Assembly (NCBI GenBank): GCA_948468275.1
Contig: CAOKHI010000015.1
Coordinates: 1 to 38,940, forward strand
Source of the DNA: an uncultured Clostridium sp.
Lineage (GTDB): Bacteria; Bacillota; Clostridia; TANB77; CAG-508
DNA length: 38,940 nt
Direction: 5' to 3'
Every line of letters starts with the position of its first letter. Positions within the stretch are counted from its first letter, which is position 1. The notes under the pieces were generated by a model. The model was not told the DNA's origin and ran no database searches. It saw only the letters and a list, made by a program, of their open reading frames with translations. The position numbers and the translations under genes were made by a program. Shown here in pieces: positions 1 to 8,244 of this stretch.

Positions 1-64
1 AAGTGTAAAATCTAAATAAAAACAAAAAAATGGGACAAACGAAAAAATTCAAGTTAAATGAATA

Positions 65-93
65 TTGACAGTTTGATTTTTTCATAGTATAAT
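65..93 (+). promoter_or_regulatory. Consensus sigma-A promoter upstream of the RNase J gene
   Basis: TTGACA at 65-70 and TATAAT at 88-93 are separated by exactly 17 bp, a perfect consensus. Transcription would start near 100, giving a leader of about 350 nt before the RNase J start codon. The leader holds no gene I can support. It does contain a 10-bp inverted repeat at 211-220/235-244 around a 14-nt loop. Confidence 0.75.
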
Positions 94-210
94 TGAAAAC
101 AGTTTGTTACCAATTTAAGGTAAAGAAGAGATCCAAATTTTTTGTATTAAAAAATAGAAAAGACAAATAATATTAGAGTATTGATTTTTGCAGAAATGTA
201 AAAACTTTAG

Positions 211-244
211 TTATATAGTAGGTTCGGGAAATGATACTATATAA
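211..244 (+). other. Hairpin in the long 5' leader of the RNase J gene
   Basis: A perfect 10-bp inverted repeat (arms 211-220 and 235-244) closes a 14-nt loop rich in G. It lies in the 1-447 stretch, which otherwise shows only the promoter at 65-93 and no credible ORF. It could be an RNA regulatory element, such as an autoregulatory cleavage site, but nothing identifies a known riboswitch class. Confidence 0.4.
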
Positions 245-447
245 AATTATTAAAAAATAGGGCCATTAACATAAATCAATAAGTGAAAAAATAAGTTGAT
301 TTTGCTACAAAAGATTTTATTTAGGATAAAATGAAATATTATATTATCTTACAAAAATGTTATGTAGGAAGAATTCATAATGTTTTAAATAAGTATCTAT
401 TTTTATACACAAATATGGAGATTTTAAATAAGTAAGGGTGAATAGAA

Positions 448-2439
448 ATGATTAAAAAAATTAGTTCAGAAGAAGAAAATAAAGAAAGTAGAAATATGGA
501 TGAAAAAGAAGAAAGACCAAAAAGAGAGTACAAAAAAAGGGAATATAAACCACGTACAAATCAAACTAGAAAAACTACAACACAAGCTAAAGATTCACAA
601 AATAAAACTAAAACACAAACAAGAACAACCACAAAAAGAACTTCTTCAACAAGAAGTAGTACAACAAAATCAAGTGTAGCAAGAAATAGTACAACAAGGA
701 CAAGTACAACAAGAACAAGAAATACAGCAAATTATAAAAATAATGAAAATAACAATACACAGGAAAGTAAATTTAGATTTAAAAAATCACCATTAAAAAT
801 TATACCATTAGGTGGATTGTTAGAAGTAGGAAAAAATATTACAGTATTTGAATATGAAAATGAAATAATAATTGTAGATTGTGGATTAGCATTTCCAGAA
901 GATGATATGTTAGGGGTAGACTTAGTAATACCAGATATAACATATCTTGAAAGAAATAAAAGTAAAATTAAAGGACTTGTTATAACACATGGTCATGAAG
1001 ATCATATTGGAGCAATACCATATTTACTAAAACAAATAGATATGCCAATATATGCAACAAGACTAACTATAGGATTAATTAGCAATAAATTAGAAGAACA
1101 TGGTTTATTAAGAAAAACAAAATTACACACAGTAAATCAAGGTGATACCGTTAAATTTGGAAAACTACAAGTAGAATTTATTAGAAGTTGCCATAGTATA
1201 CCAGATGCAGTAGCGTTAGGAATTCATACACCAGTAGGAACAGTAATTCATACAGGAGATTTTAAAATAGACTATACACCAATTGATGATGAAAGAATGG
1301 ATTTTGGAAGGTTAGCAGAATTAGGAAATAAAGGCGTACTTGCACTTATGTCAGATAGTACAAATGCAGAAAGAAAAGGTTACACAATGTCTGAGAGTTC
1401 TGTTGGAGAGGTGTTTGATAAATTATTCTTAAATTGTACCAAAAGAATAGTAGTAGCAACATTTGCATCTAATGTACACAGAGTGCAACAAATAGTAAAT
1501 TCAGCTGTAAAATATGGTAGAAAAATAGCTGTATGTGGACGAAGTATGATAAATATGATAACAACAGCAAAAGATTTAGGATATATACAAGTACCAGATA
1601 ATGTATTTATAGATATAGACATGATAAATAATTATGTAGATGAACAACTAGTAATAATAACTACAGGTAGCCAGGGAGAAGCGATGTCTGCACTTACAAG
1701 AATGGCAGCAGGAGATCATAGAAAGGTTGAAATAACACCAAATGATAGAATAATAATATCAGCAACACCAATACCAGGAAATGAAAAACTAGTATCAAAA
1801 GTTATAGATGATTTAATGAAAATAGGAGCAGAAGTAGTATATAGTTCACTAGAAGCAATACATGTATCTGGACATGCATGTCAAGAAGAGCAAAAACTGA
1901 TATTATCATTAGTAAAACCAAAATATTTCATACCAGTACATGGAGAATTTAGGCATTTAATGGCACATTCAGAAACAGCAAAAAAAGTAGGGATAGATTC
2001 TAAAGATATATTTATTATGACAAATGGAAGAATACTAGAATTAAACCAAAATGAGGCAAATATTACAGGAACAGTACCATCAGGAAGAATATTAGTAGAT
2101 GGTTTAGGCGTAGGAGATGTAGGAAATATAGTACTAAGAGATAGACAACATTTAGCGCAAGACGGATTAATAGTAATAGTATTAACAATGGATTCAGCAA
2201 CAGGTGAGGTAGTATCAGGTCCAGATGTTATATCTAGAGGATTTGTATATGTAAGAGAATCAGAAAATTTAATGGATGATGTAAAAAAAGTAATAAGAGA
2301 TGAAATAAAGAAATGTGAGCAAAAACACATACAAGAGTGGTCAATAATAAAATCGAATTTAAAGGATAGTTTACGAGATTATATATACCAAAAAACAAAA
2401 AGAAATCCTATGCTACTCCCAATTATAATGGAGGTATAG
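448..2439 (+). CDS. rnj: Ribonuclease J
   Basis: Metallo-beta-lactamase/beta-CASP ribonuclease with 5'-3' exonuclease and endonuclease activity in mRNA decay and rRNA maturation. The core starts near residue 117 (IIPLGGLLEVGKN). The zinc-binding HGHEDH motif is at 181-186, and beta-CASP and C-terminal motifs such as PVHGEFRH follow. At 663 aa it is about 100 residues longer than usual because residues 1-112 form a low-complexity extension rich in Lys, Arg, Thr and Ser. The start is set by an AAGGGTG site before ATG 448; an internal ATG (codon 17, 496) is a weaker alternative. It is transcribed alone from the consensus promoter about 350 nt upstream. Family assignment is secure; the role of the basic tail, perhaps RNA or ribosome contact, is inference. 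Confidence 0.95.
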   Translation: MIKKISSEEENKESRNMDEKEERPKREYKKREYKPRTNQTRKTTTQAKDSQNKTKTQTRTTTKRTSSTRSSTTKSSVARNSTTRTSTTRTRNTANYKNNENNNTQESKFRFKKSPLKIIPLGGLLEVGKNITVFEYENEIIIVDCGLAFPEDDMLGVDLVIPDITYLERNKSKIKGLVITHGHEDHIGAIPYLLKQIDMPIYATRLTIGLISNKLEEHGLLRKTKLHTVNQGDTVKFGKLQVEFIRSCHSIPDAVALGIHTPVGTVIHTGDFKIDYTPIDDERMDFGRLAELGNKGVLALMSDSTNAERKGYTMSESSVGEVFDKLFLNCTKRIVVATFASNVHRVQQIVNSAVKYGRKIAVCGRSMINMITTAKDLGYIQVPDNVFIDIDMINNYVDEQLVIITTGSQGEAMSALTRMAAGDHRKVEITPNDRIIISATPIPGNEKLVSKVIDDLMKIGAEVVYSSLEAIHVSGHACQEEQKLILSLVKPKYFIPVHGEFRHLMAHSETAKKVGIDSKDIFIMTNGRILELNQNEANITGTVPSGRILVDGLGVGDVGNIVLRDRQHLAQDGLIVIVLTMDSATGEVVSGPDVISRGFVYVRESENLMDDVKKVIRDEIKKCEQKHIQEWSIIKSNLKDSLRDYIYQKTKRNPMLLPIIMEV

Positions 2440-2478
2440 AAAAAATATTGAAATACCAGGATTTTAGCATAACATTCT

Positions 2479-2499
2479 AATATTACAATTTGTAATATT
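2479..2499 (+). terminator. Possible weak terminator after the RNase J gene
   Basis: A perfect 10-bp AT-rich inverted repeat with a one-base centre lies 40 nt after the RNase J stop. Its downstream T-run is poor, so termination is uncertain. Confidence 0.3.
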
Positions 2500-2598
2500 T
2501 TATGAAATTAGCGTAAATGTTCAATTCTTTTTGTCATAATTTGATAATCGTTCATAATACTGAATTTGAAACACATTATCAGATTTTTGAATAAGAAC

Positions 2599-2741
2599 TT
2601 GCAATTAACATAAAAATTTGGTACAATATAAGTGTAACAGAGTGTTGACAAGTAGTTGTCGCTATGATAGAATGTTACAATAATATTACATTTTTAGAAA
2701 ATTTGTAATAATTATTGACACAAATGAATAAGTATTATAAT
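2599..2741 (+). promoter_or_regulatory. Three tandem promoters reading into the antisense RNA
   Basis: TTGCAA (2599-2604) with TACAAT (2622-2627), N17. TTGACA (2645-2650) with TAGAAT (2668-2673), N17. TTGACA (2715-2720) with TATAAT (2736-2741), N15. All read rightward towards the terminator at 2804-2843, and there is no ORF between. Together they would make a short RNA antisense to the 3' half of the small membrane-peptide mRNA. Confidence 0.6.
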
Positions 2742-2752
2742 AATATTGTTAT

Positions 2753-2782
2753 AAAAAAGAATAAGAGCCGAAGCCCTTATTC
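2753..2782 (-). terminator. Intrinsic terminator of the small membrane-peptide gene
   Basis: On the minus strand, a 10-bp stem with one G-U pair closes a UUCG tetraloop (arms 2782-2773 and 2768-2759) and is followed by six U. The stop codon of the +1-shifted reading frame (2779-2777) lies inside the first arm. This supports that frame as the true C-terminus. Confidence 0.8.
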
Positions 2783-2963
2783 AATAGTTGTTTTTTTAGT
2801 AGTTTGAGATTTATCTTTTGCGTTGGGATAAATCTCAATTTTTCGCTTATCTGATTCATATCGTATAGAATATTTGCTTTTTGAGCATATATGTATAACA
2901 GCACACAAACCGAAGAGCGAAAATACCTACACCTATCAACCAGTTTAAAATTGAATTAAACAT
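2777..2963 (-). CDS. Small membrane peptide, candidate type I toxin, read through an in-frame CGG (+1 shift)
   Basis: ATG 2963 follows a strong AAGGAGG site. The plain frame gives only 35 aa and ends at 2856. At codon 18 (CGG, 2912-2910), skipping the C gives a 61-aa peptide. It has one hydrophobic helix (about residues 5-25, beginning ILNWLIGVGIF) and then a charged, mostly basic tail ending KKTTIE, with its stop inside the terminator stem. A single helix plus a charged tail, a long structured 5' UTR and a convergent antisense RNA resemble TxpA/BsrG-type toxins. I do not recognise the exact family. Toxicity is inference. The frame choice rests on the sensible tail and on the same CGG pattern in five other genes here. 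Confidence 0.6.
2804..2843 (+). terminator. Intrinsic terminator of the antisense RNA
   Basis: A 12-bp perfect stem (2804-2815 with 2827-2838) is followed by TTTTT at 2839-2843. It ends the rightward transcript from the 2645 promoter and lies within the coding region of the opposing peptide gene. Confidence 0.7.
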
Positions 2964-3015
2964 GGTATGCTACCTCCTTCTTTAGTATTTGCAACTAACT
3001 GTCTTACGAAAGCTA

Positions 3016-3067
3016 GGTGCATAAATTAGTAGTTGATGCAAATTAGCCAATTACTAATCTATGCACC
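3016..3067 (-). promoter_or_regulatory. Long hairpin in the 5' UTR of the small membrane-peptide mRNA
   Basis: A 16-bp stem (3067-3052 with 3031-3016, one G-U on the minus strand) closes a 20-nt loop. It lies about 40 nt upstream of the ribosome binding site. Type I toxin mRNAs often carry such structures to delay translation until processing. Confidence 0.55.
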
Positions 3068-3096
3068 CAACTTGAAGGGGTCAAACAACTACATGT

Positions 3097-3125
3097 ATTC
3101 TATCAAAGCATACATACATTGTCAA
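3097..3125 (-). promoter_or_regulatory. Promoter of the small membrane-peptide gene
   Basis: On the minus strand TTGACA (3125-3120) and TAGAAT (3102-3097) are 17 bp apart. The -10 context (tgataGAAT) matches that of the opposing promoter at 2645-2673, so the two convergent promoters look alike. The predicted mRNA runs from about 3090 to 2750. Confidence 0.7.
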
Positions 3126-3511
3126 TAAAAAATGTGGATTAAAAACGAAAATTGGTAAATAGGATAATTTCAAATGCTAATGCAACAAAAAAATAAATGA
3201 ACAGTATACAACTGTAAGAAAAACTCGTATAATATTTTTTGACGAAAAATAAAGGAGTTTAATTACAAATGAAAACTGTTCAATAAAATAATACCATAAC
3301 GATAAAAAAAATTACAACAATATGTCGAAAGATAATTACAAATTATCATCGAAAAATCAAAAAATAATCTTGTATTAAAACAATAAATATGATATAGTTA
3401 GATAAGTTTCAAATAAGAAACAAAAAGAATTTATTTAGAATATTTACCTTCTATATTAGATTGGTTAAGTAAGAAAAGTAAATCAAATCAATTTATAAAG
3501 GAGGTATGAAG
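3126..3511. other. Intergenic region before the zinc-ribbon gene
   Basis: AT-rich with no credible ORF. A possible + strand promoter is TTGTAT (3370-3375) with TATAGT (3393-3398), N17, about 115 nt before the zinc-ribbon start. Nothing else is recognised. Confidence 0.4.
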
Positions 3512-3682
3512 ATGGAAACAAATTATCAAGATATTGAGATTACATGTAAAGAATGTGGAGAAAAGTTTATTTTTACTGCAGGTGAACAAGAATTTTATGC
3601 ACAAAAAGGCTTTTCTAATCAACCAGTAAGATGTTTAGCGTGTAGAAGAGCGAGAAAGCAACAAAGTAATAATCAATATTAA
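3512..3682 (+). CDS. Small zinc-ribbon protein (zf-trcl type)
   Basis: A 56-aa protein with two CxxC knuckles: C12/C15 (TCKECGEKF) and C41/C44 (RCLACRRAR). They flank the motif FTAGEQEFY and a KGF turn, as in the probable zinc-ribbon family PF13451. It should bind one zinc; the basic C-terminus suggests nucleic-acid or protein contact, but the function is unknown. The ribosome site AAAGGAGG (3498-3504) decides the start. ATG 3506 is in frame but only one base away, whereas ATG 3512 has a 7-nt spacer. It is monocistronic and followed at once by a strong terminator. Confidence 0.85.
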   Translation: METNYQDIEITCKECGEKFIFTAGEQEFYAQKGFSNQPVRCLACRRARKQQSNNQY

Positions 3683-3691
3683 TTAAAATAA

Positions 3692-3757
3692 TAGAGTTTT
3701 TAATTTGTATTTTATGTTTAATATTAAAATGCAAAATGAAAACTCTAAATTTTTTTA
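3692..3757 (+). terminator. Intrinsic terminator after the zinc-ribbon gene
   Basis: A two-part hairpin. The outer stem TAGAGTTTT/AAAACTCTA encloses an inner 11-bp stem around a short loop, and seven T follow. It separates the small gene from the two-component operon. Confidence 0.75.
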
Positions 3758-3907
3758 TTAACAATATTTGATAAAATAATGATTTTATATGAAAAAATAT
3801 TCCAATAATTGCTATATTATTTTCCTGTAACCAATTTAATAGAGGTTGATTTTTAGCTATTTTTAAATTATAATTATTTAAATAAAGAAATTAAGAAGGG
3901 AAAATTT

Positions 3908-4564
3908 ATGCATATATTATTAGTAGAAGATAATGAAATGGTAGCAAAGGGACTTTGTTATTCTTTAAGTCAATATGGTTTTGTAGTAACTCACAAAAAT
4001 AATGCTAATAGTAGCATTTTATTTTTAGAAAGTAATAAAGTAGATTTAGTAGTTTTAGATATTTCTTTACCAGATGGAAATGGATTTGATATTTATAGAA
4101 CACAAATAAAACAAAAAAATATTCCCACTATATTTTTAACGGCAAGAGATGATGAAGATGATATTGTAAAAGGATTAGAACTAGGTGCTGATGATTACAT
4201 TACAAAACCATTTTCTACAAAGGAATTAATAGCTAGAATAAATAAGATAATTATTCGTGGTAAAAATGTAGTAGAAAAAGTACAAGATATAGAGTTTGAT
4301 ATTGATAAAATGCACGTAAGTAAAAATGGTAAAAAAATTGAATTAACAAGTTTAGAACTAAAAATACTACATCTACTATTTACCAATATAAATAAAGTAG
4401 TAACAAGAAACGATATTATCGAAAAAATATGGGAATGGACAGGAAATGATGTAAATGATAATACTGTAACTGTATATTTAAAAAGAATACGAGAAAAATT
4501 AGGTAGTAATGTTATAATTACAATTAAAGGAATTGGGTATAGGATTGATAGAGATGAAAAATAA
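3908..4564 (+). CDS. OmpR/PhoB-family response regulator
   Basis: 218 aa. The receiver domain spans residues 1-117, with the acidic pocket E7/D8, phosphoacceptor D51 (VVLDISLPDG) and conserved Lys in DDYITKPF. A winged-helix DNA-binding domain spans about 125-216, ending RIREKLG...IKGIGYRI. It regulates transcription when phosphorylated by its partner, the histidine kinase that overlaps it by 11 bp. The start is set by AAGAAGGG before ATG 3908. Two genes further on lie larB and larE with short spacing, so they may be co-transcribed. The stimulus and regulon are unknown. Confidence 0.93.
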   Translation: MHILLVEDNEMVAKGLCYSLSQYGFVVTHKNNANSSILFLESNKVDLVVLDISLPDGNGFDIYRTQIKQKNIPTIFLTARDDEDDIVKGLELGADDYITKPFSTKELIARINKIIIRGKNVVEKVQDIEFDIDKMHVSKNGKKIELTSLELKILHLLFTNINKVVTRNDIIEKIWEWTGNDVNDNTVTVYLKRIREKLGSNVIITIKGIGYRIDRDEK

Positions 4565-5768
4565 AGTAGAATTTAAACGAGCTATTTTTTGTAGTATATT
4601 AGTAATTTTAATTACTAATATAGTTTTTTACATCATAAATTTTTATGAATATAAAACTTATACTTTACGATTTAACTATAAAATAGATAATATAGTAACA
4701 GTCTTAAACGAAAAATATCCTGATATTGATAAACAAGATATAATAAAAATTTTAAATAGCCAAAGTTCAAAAAGTGACTTTGTACTAAGAGAATATGGAA
4801 TAAATATAAATAAAGATGCTTTTATATTAGAAAATGATAAATATTTTTCAAGATTTTTAATATTAAATATTAGCATAACTGTGATTTTACCACTAATAAT
4901 ATTTTATATATTTTTAAAATACAACAATTCAAAAGACAAAAAAATAAGTGAAATTACTAAATATATTGAAGAAATAAACAATAAAAATTATAAATTAGAT
5001 ATAGAAGATAATACAGAAGATGAGCTATCTATATTAAAAAATGAAATATATAAAGTAACAATAATGCTAAAAGAAATAGCAGAAAATTCTAAAAAAGACA
5101 AGAAAAGTTTGAAAAATTCATTACAAGACATATCACATCAATTAAAAACACCATTAACATCAATTGTAATTATGTTAGATAATATTTTAGACAATAAACA
5201 AATGGATATTAAAACACAAGAAGAATTTATAAAAGATATAAAAAGAGAAATAATTAATGTAAATTTCTTAGTAAATGCATTGCTAAAATTATCAAAAATT
5301 GATGTAAATGCTGTAAAATTTAATAAAACAGAAGAATATATAAACAATATATTAAAAAGTAGTATAAAAAATGTAGCAGTATTATGCGATTTAAAAGATG
5401 TACAGATAACTATAGAAGGAGAAGAAGATAATAAAATATATTGTGATAGTAATTGGCAAATAGAAGCAATAACAAATATTTTAAAAAATTGTGTAGAACA
5501 TTCAGAACAAAATACTAAAATAGATATAGTACATACACAAAATCAAATATATTCAAAAATAGAAATATCAGATCATGGTTCAGGAATAAAACAAAAGGAT
5601 TTACCACATATTTTTGAAAGATTTTATAAAGGAGAAAATTCATCTTATGATAGTGTAGGAATTGGACTTGCTTTATCAAAATCTATTATAGAAAGTAATA
5701 ATGGATATATAAGTGTACAAAGTGAAGAAAATGAAGGAACAAAATTTGTAATTAAATATTTTAAATAG
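4554..5768 (+). CDS. Sensor histidine kinase
   Basis: 404 aa from ATG 4554, which overlaps the regulator's end by 11 bp; an upstream in-frame ATG at 4533 has no ribosome site. Transmembrane helices at about 9-31 and 99-121 bracket an extracellular sensor of about 67 residues. A linker follows, then HisKA with the phosphoacceptor His195 (DISHQLKTPLTS). The HATPase domain shows the N box (ILKNCVEHSE), G1 (DHGSGI), F (IFERFYKGE) and G2 (GIGLALSKS). It phosphorylates the adjacent OmpR-type regulator. The short SHQLKTP H-box does not match the WVHQ/WFHQ-type Bce kinases, so I do not assign it to the ABC transporter further on. Confidence 0.92.
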   Translation: MKNKVEFKRAIFCSILVILITNIVFYIINFYEYKTYTLRFNYKIDNIVTVLNEKYPDIDKQDIIKILNSQSSKSDFVLREYGININKDAFILENDKYFSRFLILNISITVILPLIIFYIFLKYNNSKDKKISEITKYIEEINNKNYKLDIEDNTEDELSILKNEIYKVTIMLKEIAENSKKDKKSLKNSLQDISHQLKTPLTSIVIMLDNILDNKQMDIKTQEEFIKDIKREIINVNFLVNALLKLSKIDVNAVKFNKTEEYINNILKSSIKNVAVLCDLKDVQITIEGEEDNKIYCDSNWQIEAITNILKNCVEHSEQNTKIDIVHTQNQIYSKIEISDHGSGIKQKDLPHIFERFYKGENSSYDSVGIGLALSKSIIESNNGYISVQSEENEGTKFVIKYFK

Positions 5769-5784
5769 ACATTTAGGAGGATAA

Positions 5785-6531
5785 ATGGAAATAAAAGAAA
5801 TATTAAATAGTTTTAAGGAAAATGAAATAACAATAGAAGAAGCACAAAGAAGAATAGAGCTAAGTCAATATGAAGAATTAGAATATGCAAAAATAGATCA
5901 TAATAGAAAAAAAAGAGTAGGAATAGGAGAAGTTGTTTTTTGCCAAGGAAAACCAAACGAGTTTTTAACTAAAATTTTTACTTCGATATATAAAGAAAAT
6001 GAAGAGGTATTAGGAACTAGAGCAACAAAGGAACAATATGAACTATTAAAAAAGGTTATTCCTAATATAGAATATAACCATATAGCAAGAATTTTAAAAA
6101 TAGAGAAAACAAAAGAAAAAATTGGAAATATTGCAATTTGTACAGCAGGAACAGCAGATATACCAATTGCAGAAGAAGCGGTAGAAACAGCAGAATTTTT
6201 CGGAAGTAAAGTAGAAAAAATATATGATGTAGGAGTTGCAGGAATACATAGGATACTATCTCAGAGGGAAAAATTAGAAAAAGCAAACTGTATAATAGTA
6301 ATTGCAGGAATGGAAGGAGCACTTGCATCAGTTGTTGCAGGACTTGTAAAAGTACCTGTTATAGCAGTACCAACATCAATTGGATATGGTGCAAATTTTG
6401 GAGGAATTACACCACTATTAGGAATGCTAAACTCATGTAGTAATGGTGTAAGTGTAGTTAATATAGACAATGGATATGGTGCAGGATATGTTGCAAATCA
6501 AATTAATAAATTAGCAGAAAAAGGAAAATAA
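5785..6531 (+). CDS. larB: LarB, pyridinium-3,5-biscarboxylic acid mononucleotide synthase
   Basis: 248 aa, family length. LarB carboxylates and hydrolyses nicotinate adenine dinucleotide, the first step to the nickel-pincer cofactor of lactate racemase and related LarA enzymes. The N-terminal helical part (EITIEEAQRRIE) is followed by a PurE/AIR-carboxylase-like domain. That domain holds CTAGTADIPIAEEA, DVGVAGIHRIL, AGMEGALASVVAGL, PTSIGYGANFGG and the closing NIDNGYGAGY. The ribosome site is AGGAGG, and the gene starts 16 nt after the histidine kinase. larE follows 4 nt later. LarA and LarC are not in the window. Confidence 0.95.
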   Translation: MEIKEILNSFKENEITIEEAQRRIELSQYEELEYAKIDHNRKKRVGIGEVVFCQGKPNEFLTKIFTSIYKENEEVLGTRATKEQYELLKKVIPNIEYNHIARILKIEKTKEKIGNIAICTAGTADIPIAEEAVETAEFFGSKVEKIYDVGVAGIHRILSQREKLEKANCIIVIAGMEGALASVVAGLVKVPVIAVPTSIGYGANFGGITPLLGMLNSCSNGVSVVNIDNGYGAGYVANQINKLAEKGK

Positions 6532-6535
6532 AGTT

Positions 6536-7310
6536 ATGTTAAACAAGTTAAAGGAGAAATTAAAAAAACTAAAAAAAGTAGCTATAGCATATTCAGGACG
6601 GAATTGATTCTAGTTTTTTAGTATATGAAGCAAGAAAAGTGTTAGGAAAAGAAAATGCATTAGCAATAATAGCAAATGGATGTATGATGTCACAAAAAGA
6701 CTATAAAGAAGCAATAGATTTTTTAATACAAAATGATGTTAAATATATAGAAATGTCATATAATCCATTAGAAATAGTACAATTTAAGGAAAATCGCAAA
6801 GATAGATGTTATTATTGCAAAAAAAGTTTAATGACTAATATAATAAATATTGCAAGAGAAAATGAATTTAGAAATATATTAGATGGAAAAAATACAGATG
6901 ATTTAAAAACATATAGACCAGGAAACAAAGCATTAGAAGAATTAGAAATATTAAGTATACTTGCAGAATTAGGATTTAGTAAAAGTGATATAAGAAATTG
7001 TAGTAAAAAGCTAGGAATAGAATTTTGGAATAAGCCTTCTAATTCATGTCTAGCAACAAGATTTCCATATAATACAATATTAACAAAACAAGATTTGCAA
7101 AAAGTAGAAAAGAGTGAAGAAATAATAAAAAAACTTGGGATACAAAGAGTAAGAATAAGAGCACATGGAAATCTTGCAAGAATAGAAATAGAAAAGGAAG
7201 ACTTTATGAAAATATTAGAAAACAAAACAATAATGTTACAAATGAAAAAATTAGGTTTTTCATTTGTAACATTAGATTTAGAAGGAATAAAAAATGGTAG
7301 TTTTGATTAA
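6536..7310 (+). CDS. larE: LarE, sacrificial sulfur transferase, read through an in-frame CGG (+1 shift)
   Basis: LarE adenylates the cofactor precursor and donates sulfur to it. From ATG 6536 the plain frame runs 21 codons to TCA-GGA, then CGG (6599-6601), and stops two codons later. Skipping C6599 gives GGA-ATT-GAT-TCT, restoring the PP-loop SGGIDSS of this ATP pyrophosphatase family and a 257-aa protein. It then shows RCYYCK (C91, C94) and NSCLATRFPYN with Cys171, the position of the sacrificial cysteine in Lactiplantibacillus LarE. The ribosome site lies inside the end of larB. The stop overlaps that of the convergent peptidase gene by 4 bp (TTAA). No other damage is visible, so I treat the gene as functional. 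Confidence 0.9.
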
Positions 7311-8080
7311 TAACTATATATAAATAATCCTTTTGCAATATAAGGAATTACTTCATCTAAATTGTACCAACCAGAACTTTTACTATCATTTTCAAGTCCA
7401 TTGGGGTTAGAAACATAAACCATACCATTATTATTATCTGTAGCAAGAAGAACCATATAATGTGAAGTAGTAGTCCAACGATTTTTGCAAGGCTTAGTCC
7501 ATACACATATAAGAATAGGTCTATTAGTAGCAAGATGCTCTGTAATATATGAACTAGATAAATGAGTAGTATCATAAAAGAAATTTGAGTTTTTAATACC
7601 AAAAGTAGAAGATAATTCTTCTGAAATAGTGTTATTATCTAATACAGGATAATATTTTTTTCTAAGACTTTCAGGAGTATAGTTTTTATTATATCCGCTT
7701 AATATAGTAGCAATAGCAGTTATGCCACAACCATTTTCAGTCATTGTACCACCCCAATAAGAATTATTAGCCCAAGATGAACTACCATTTTGCTTGTACT
7801 CTTTATAAACTTTATTATTAGTAGTAGTAAAAGTTGTAAAATAACCATCTGTATTTTCAACTTTTTTTTGACCTAAACCTTTGTAATTATTATTATAATC
7901 TTGTTTAATTATTTTATATTGAGTATCATTTTTAATATTTGCAATTTCTTCTTTTATATTAATAGAAAAATATTCTTGTAATAAGTTATTATATTGAATA
8001 TATAAAAAAAGTAAAGAAGTAATAATAATAAATACTAAAACAATGAATTTTAAAATATGTAATTTTTTCTTTTTTTTCAT
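7307..8080 (-). CDS. Membrane-anchored C39-like cysteine peptidase
   Basis: 257 aa. Residues 1-6 are basic and 9-30 form a signal-anchor helix (FIVLVFIIITSLLFLYI), placing the rest outside the cell. A linker is followed by a papain-fold peptidase_C39_2 domain. It has catalytic Cys118 in ENGCGITAIATIL, a His in TTSHYMVLLA and an Asn in VSNPNG. Substrates could be peptides or peptidoglycan; none can be named. The start follows AAAGGAGG with a 7-nt spacer. It is transcribed divergently from the second two-component system and converges on larE with overlapping stops and no terminator between. Confidence 0.85.
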   Translation of the reverse strand: MKKKKKLHILKFIVLVFIIITSLLFLYIQYNNLLQEYFSINIKEEIANIKNDTQYKIIKQDYNNNYKGLGQKKVENTDGYFTTFTTTNNKVYKEYKQNGSSSWANNSYWGGTMTENGCGITAIATILSGYNKNYTPESLRKKYYPVLDNNTISEELSSTFGIKNSNFFYDTTHLSSSYITEHLATNRPILICVWTKPCKNRWTTTSHYMVLLATDNNNGMVYVSNPNGLENDSKSSGWYNLDEVIPYIAKGLFIYSY

Positions 8081-8212
8081 ACCAATTCCTCCTTTTGTAT
8101 AAGAACAATCTTATTATACAAAAAAATTCTAAAAATAAAATTAAGAAACATTTAAAATAATCTTAAAAAATTCTTACATTAAAAATAAAAGGATGTAAAT
8201 CATAAAAAAATA

Positions 8213-8221
8213 TGCTATAAT
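8213..8221 (+). promoter_or_regulatory. Extended -10 promoter of the second two-component operon
   Basis: TG-N-TATAAT at 8213-8221, 24 nt before the regulator's ATG. The -35 region is poor (ATGTAA), so the extended -10 element probably compensates. The 8081-8244 spacer also serves the divergent peptidase gene. Confidence 0.5.
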
Positions 8222-8244
8222 TTCAAATGAAAGGATGAAAAGGA

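Larger units (their letters stand above)
2680..2845 (+). ncRNA. Candidate antitoxin antisense RNA
   Basis: Inferred from the N17 promoter at 2645-2673 and the intrinsic terminator at 2804-2843, giving about 165 nt. It overlaps the coding 3' half and terminator of the oppositely transcribed small membrane-peptide gene (2777-2963). Convergent RNAs overlapping at the 3' ends are the arrangement of TxpA/RatA and BsrG/SR4 in Bacillus. Ends are predicted from signals only. Confidence 0.5.

Noticed and set aside
2856..2963. 35-aa plain-frame version of the small membrane peptide
   Set aside because: It ends in the middle of the hydrophobic/aromatic segment. The +1 frame continues as a sensible basic tail and stops exactly at the terminator stem.
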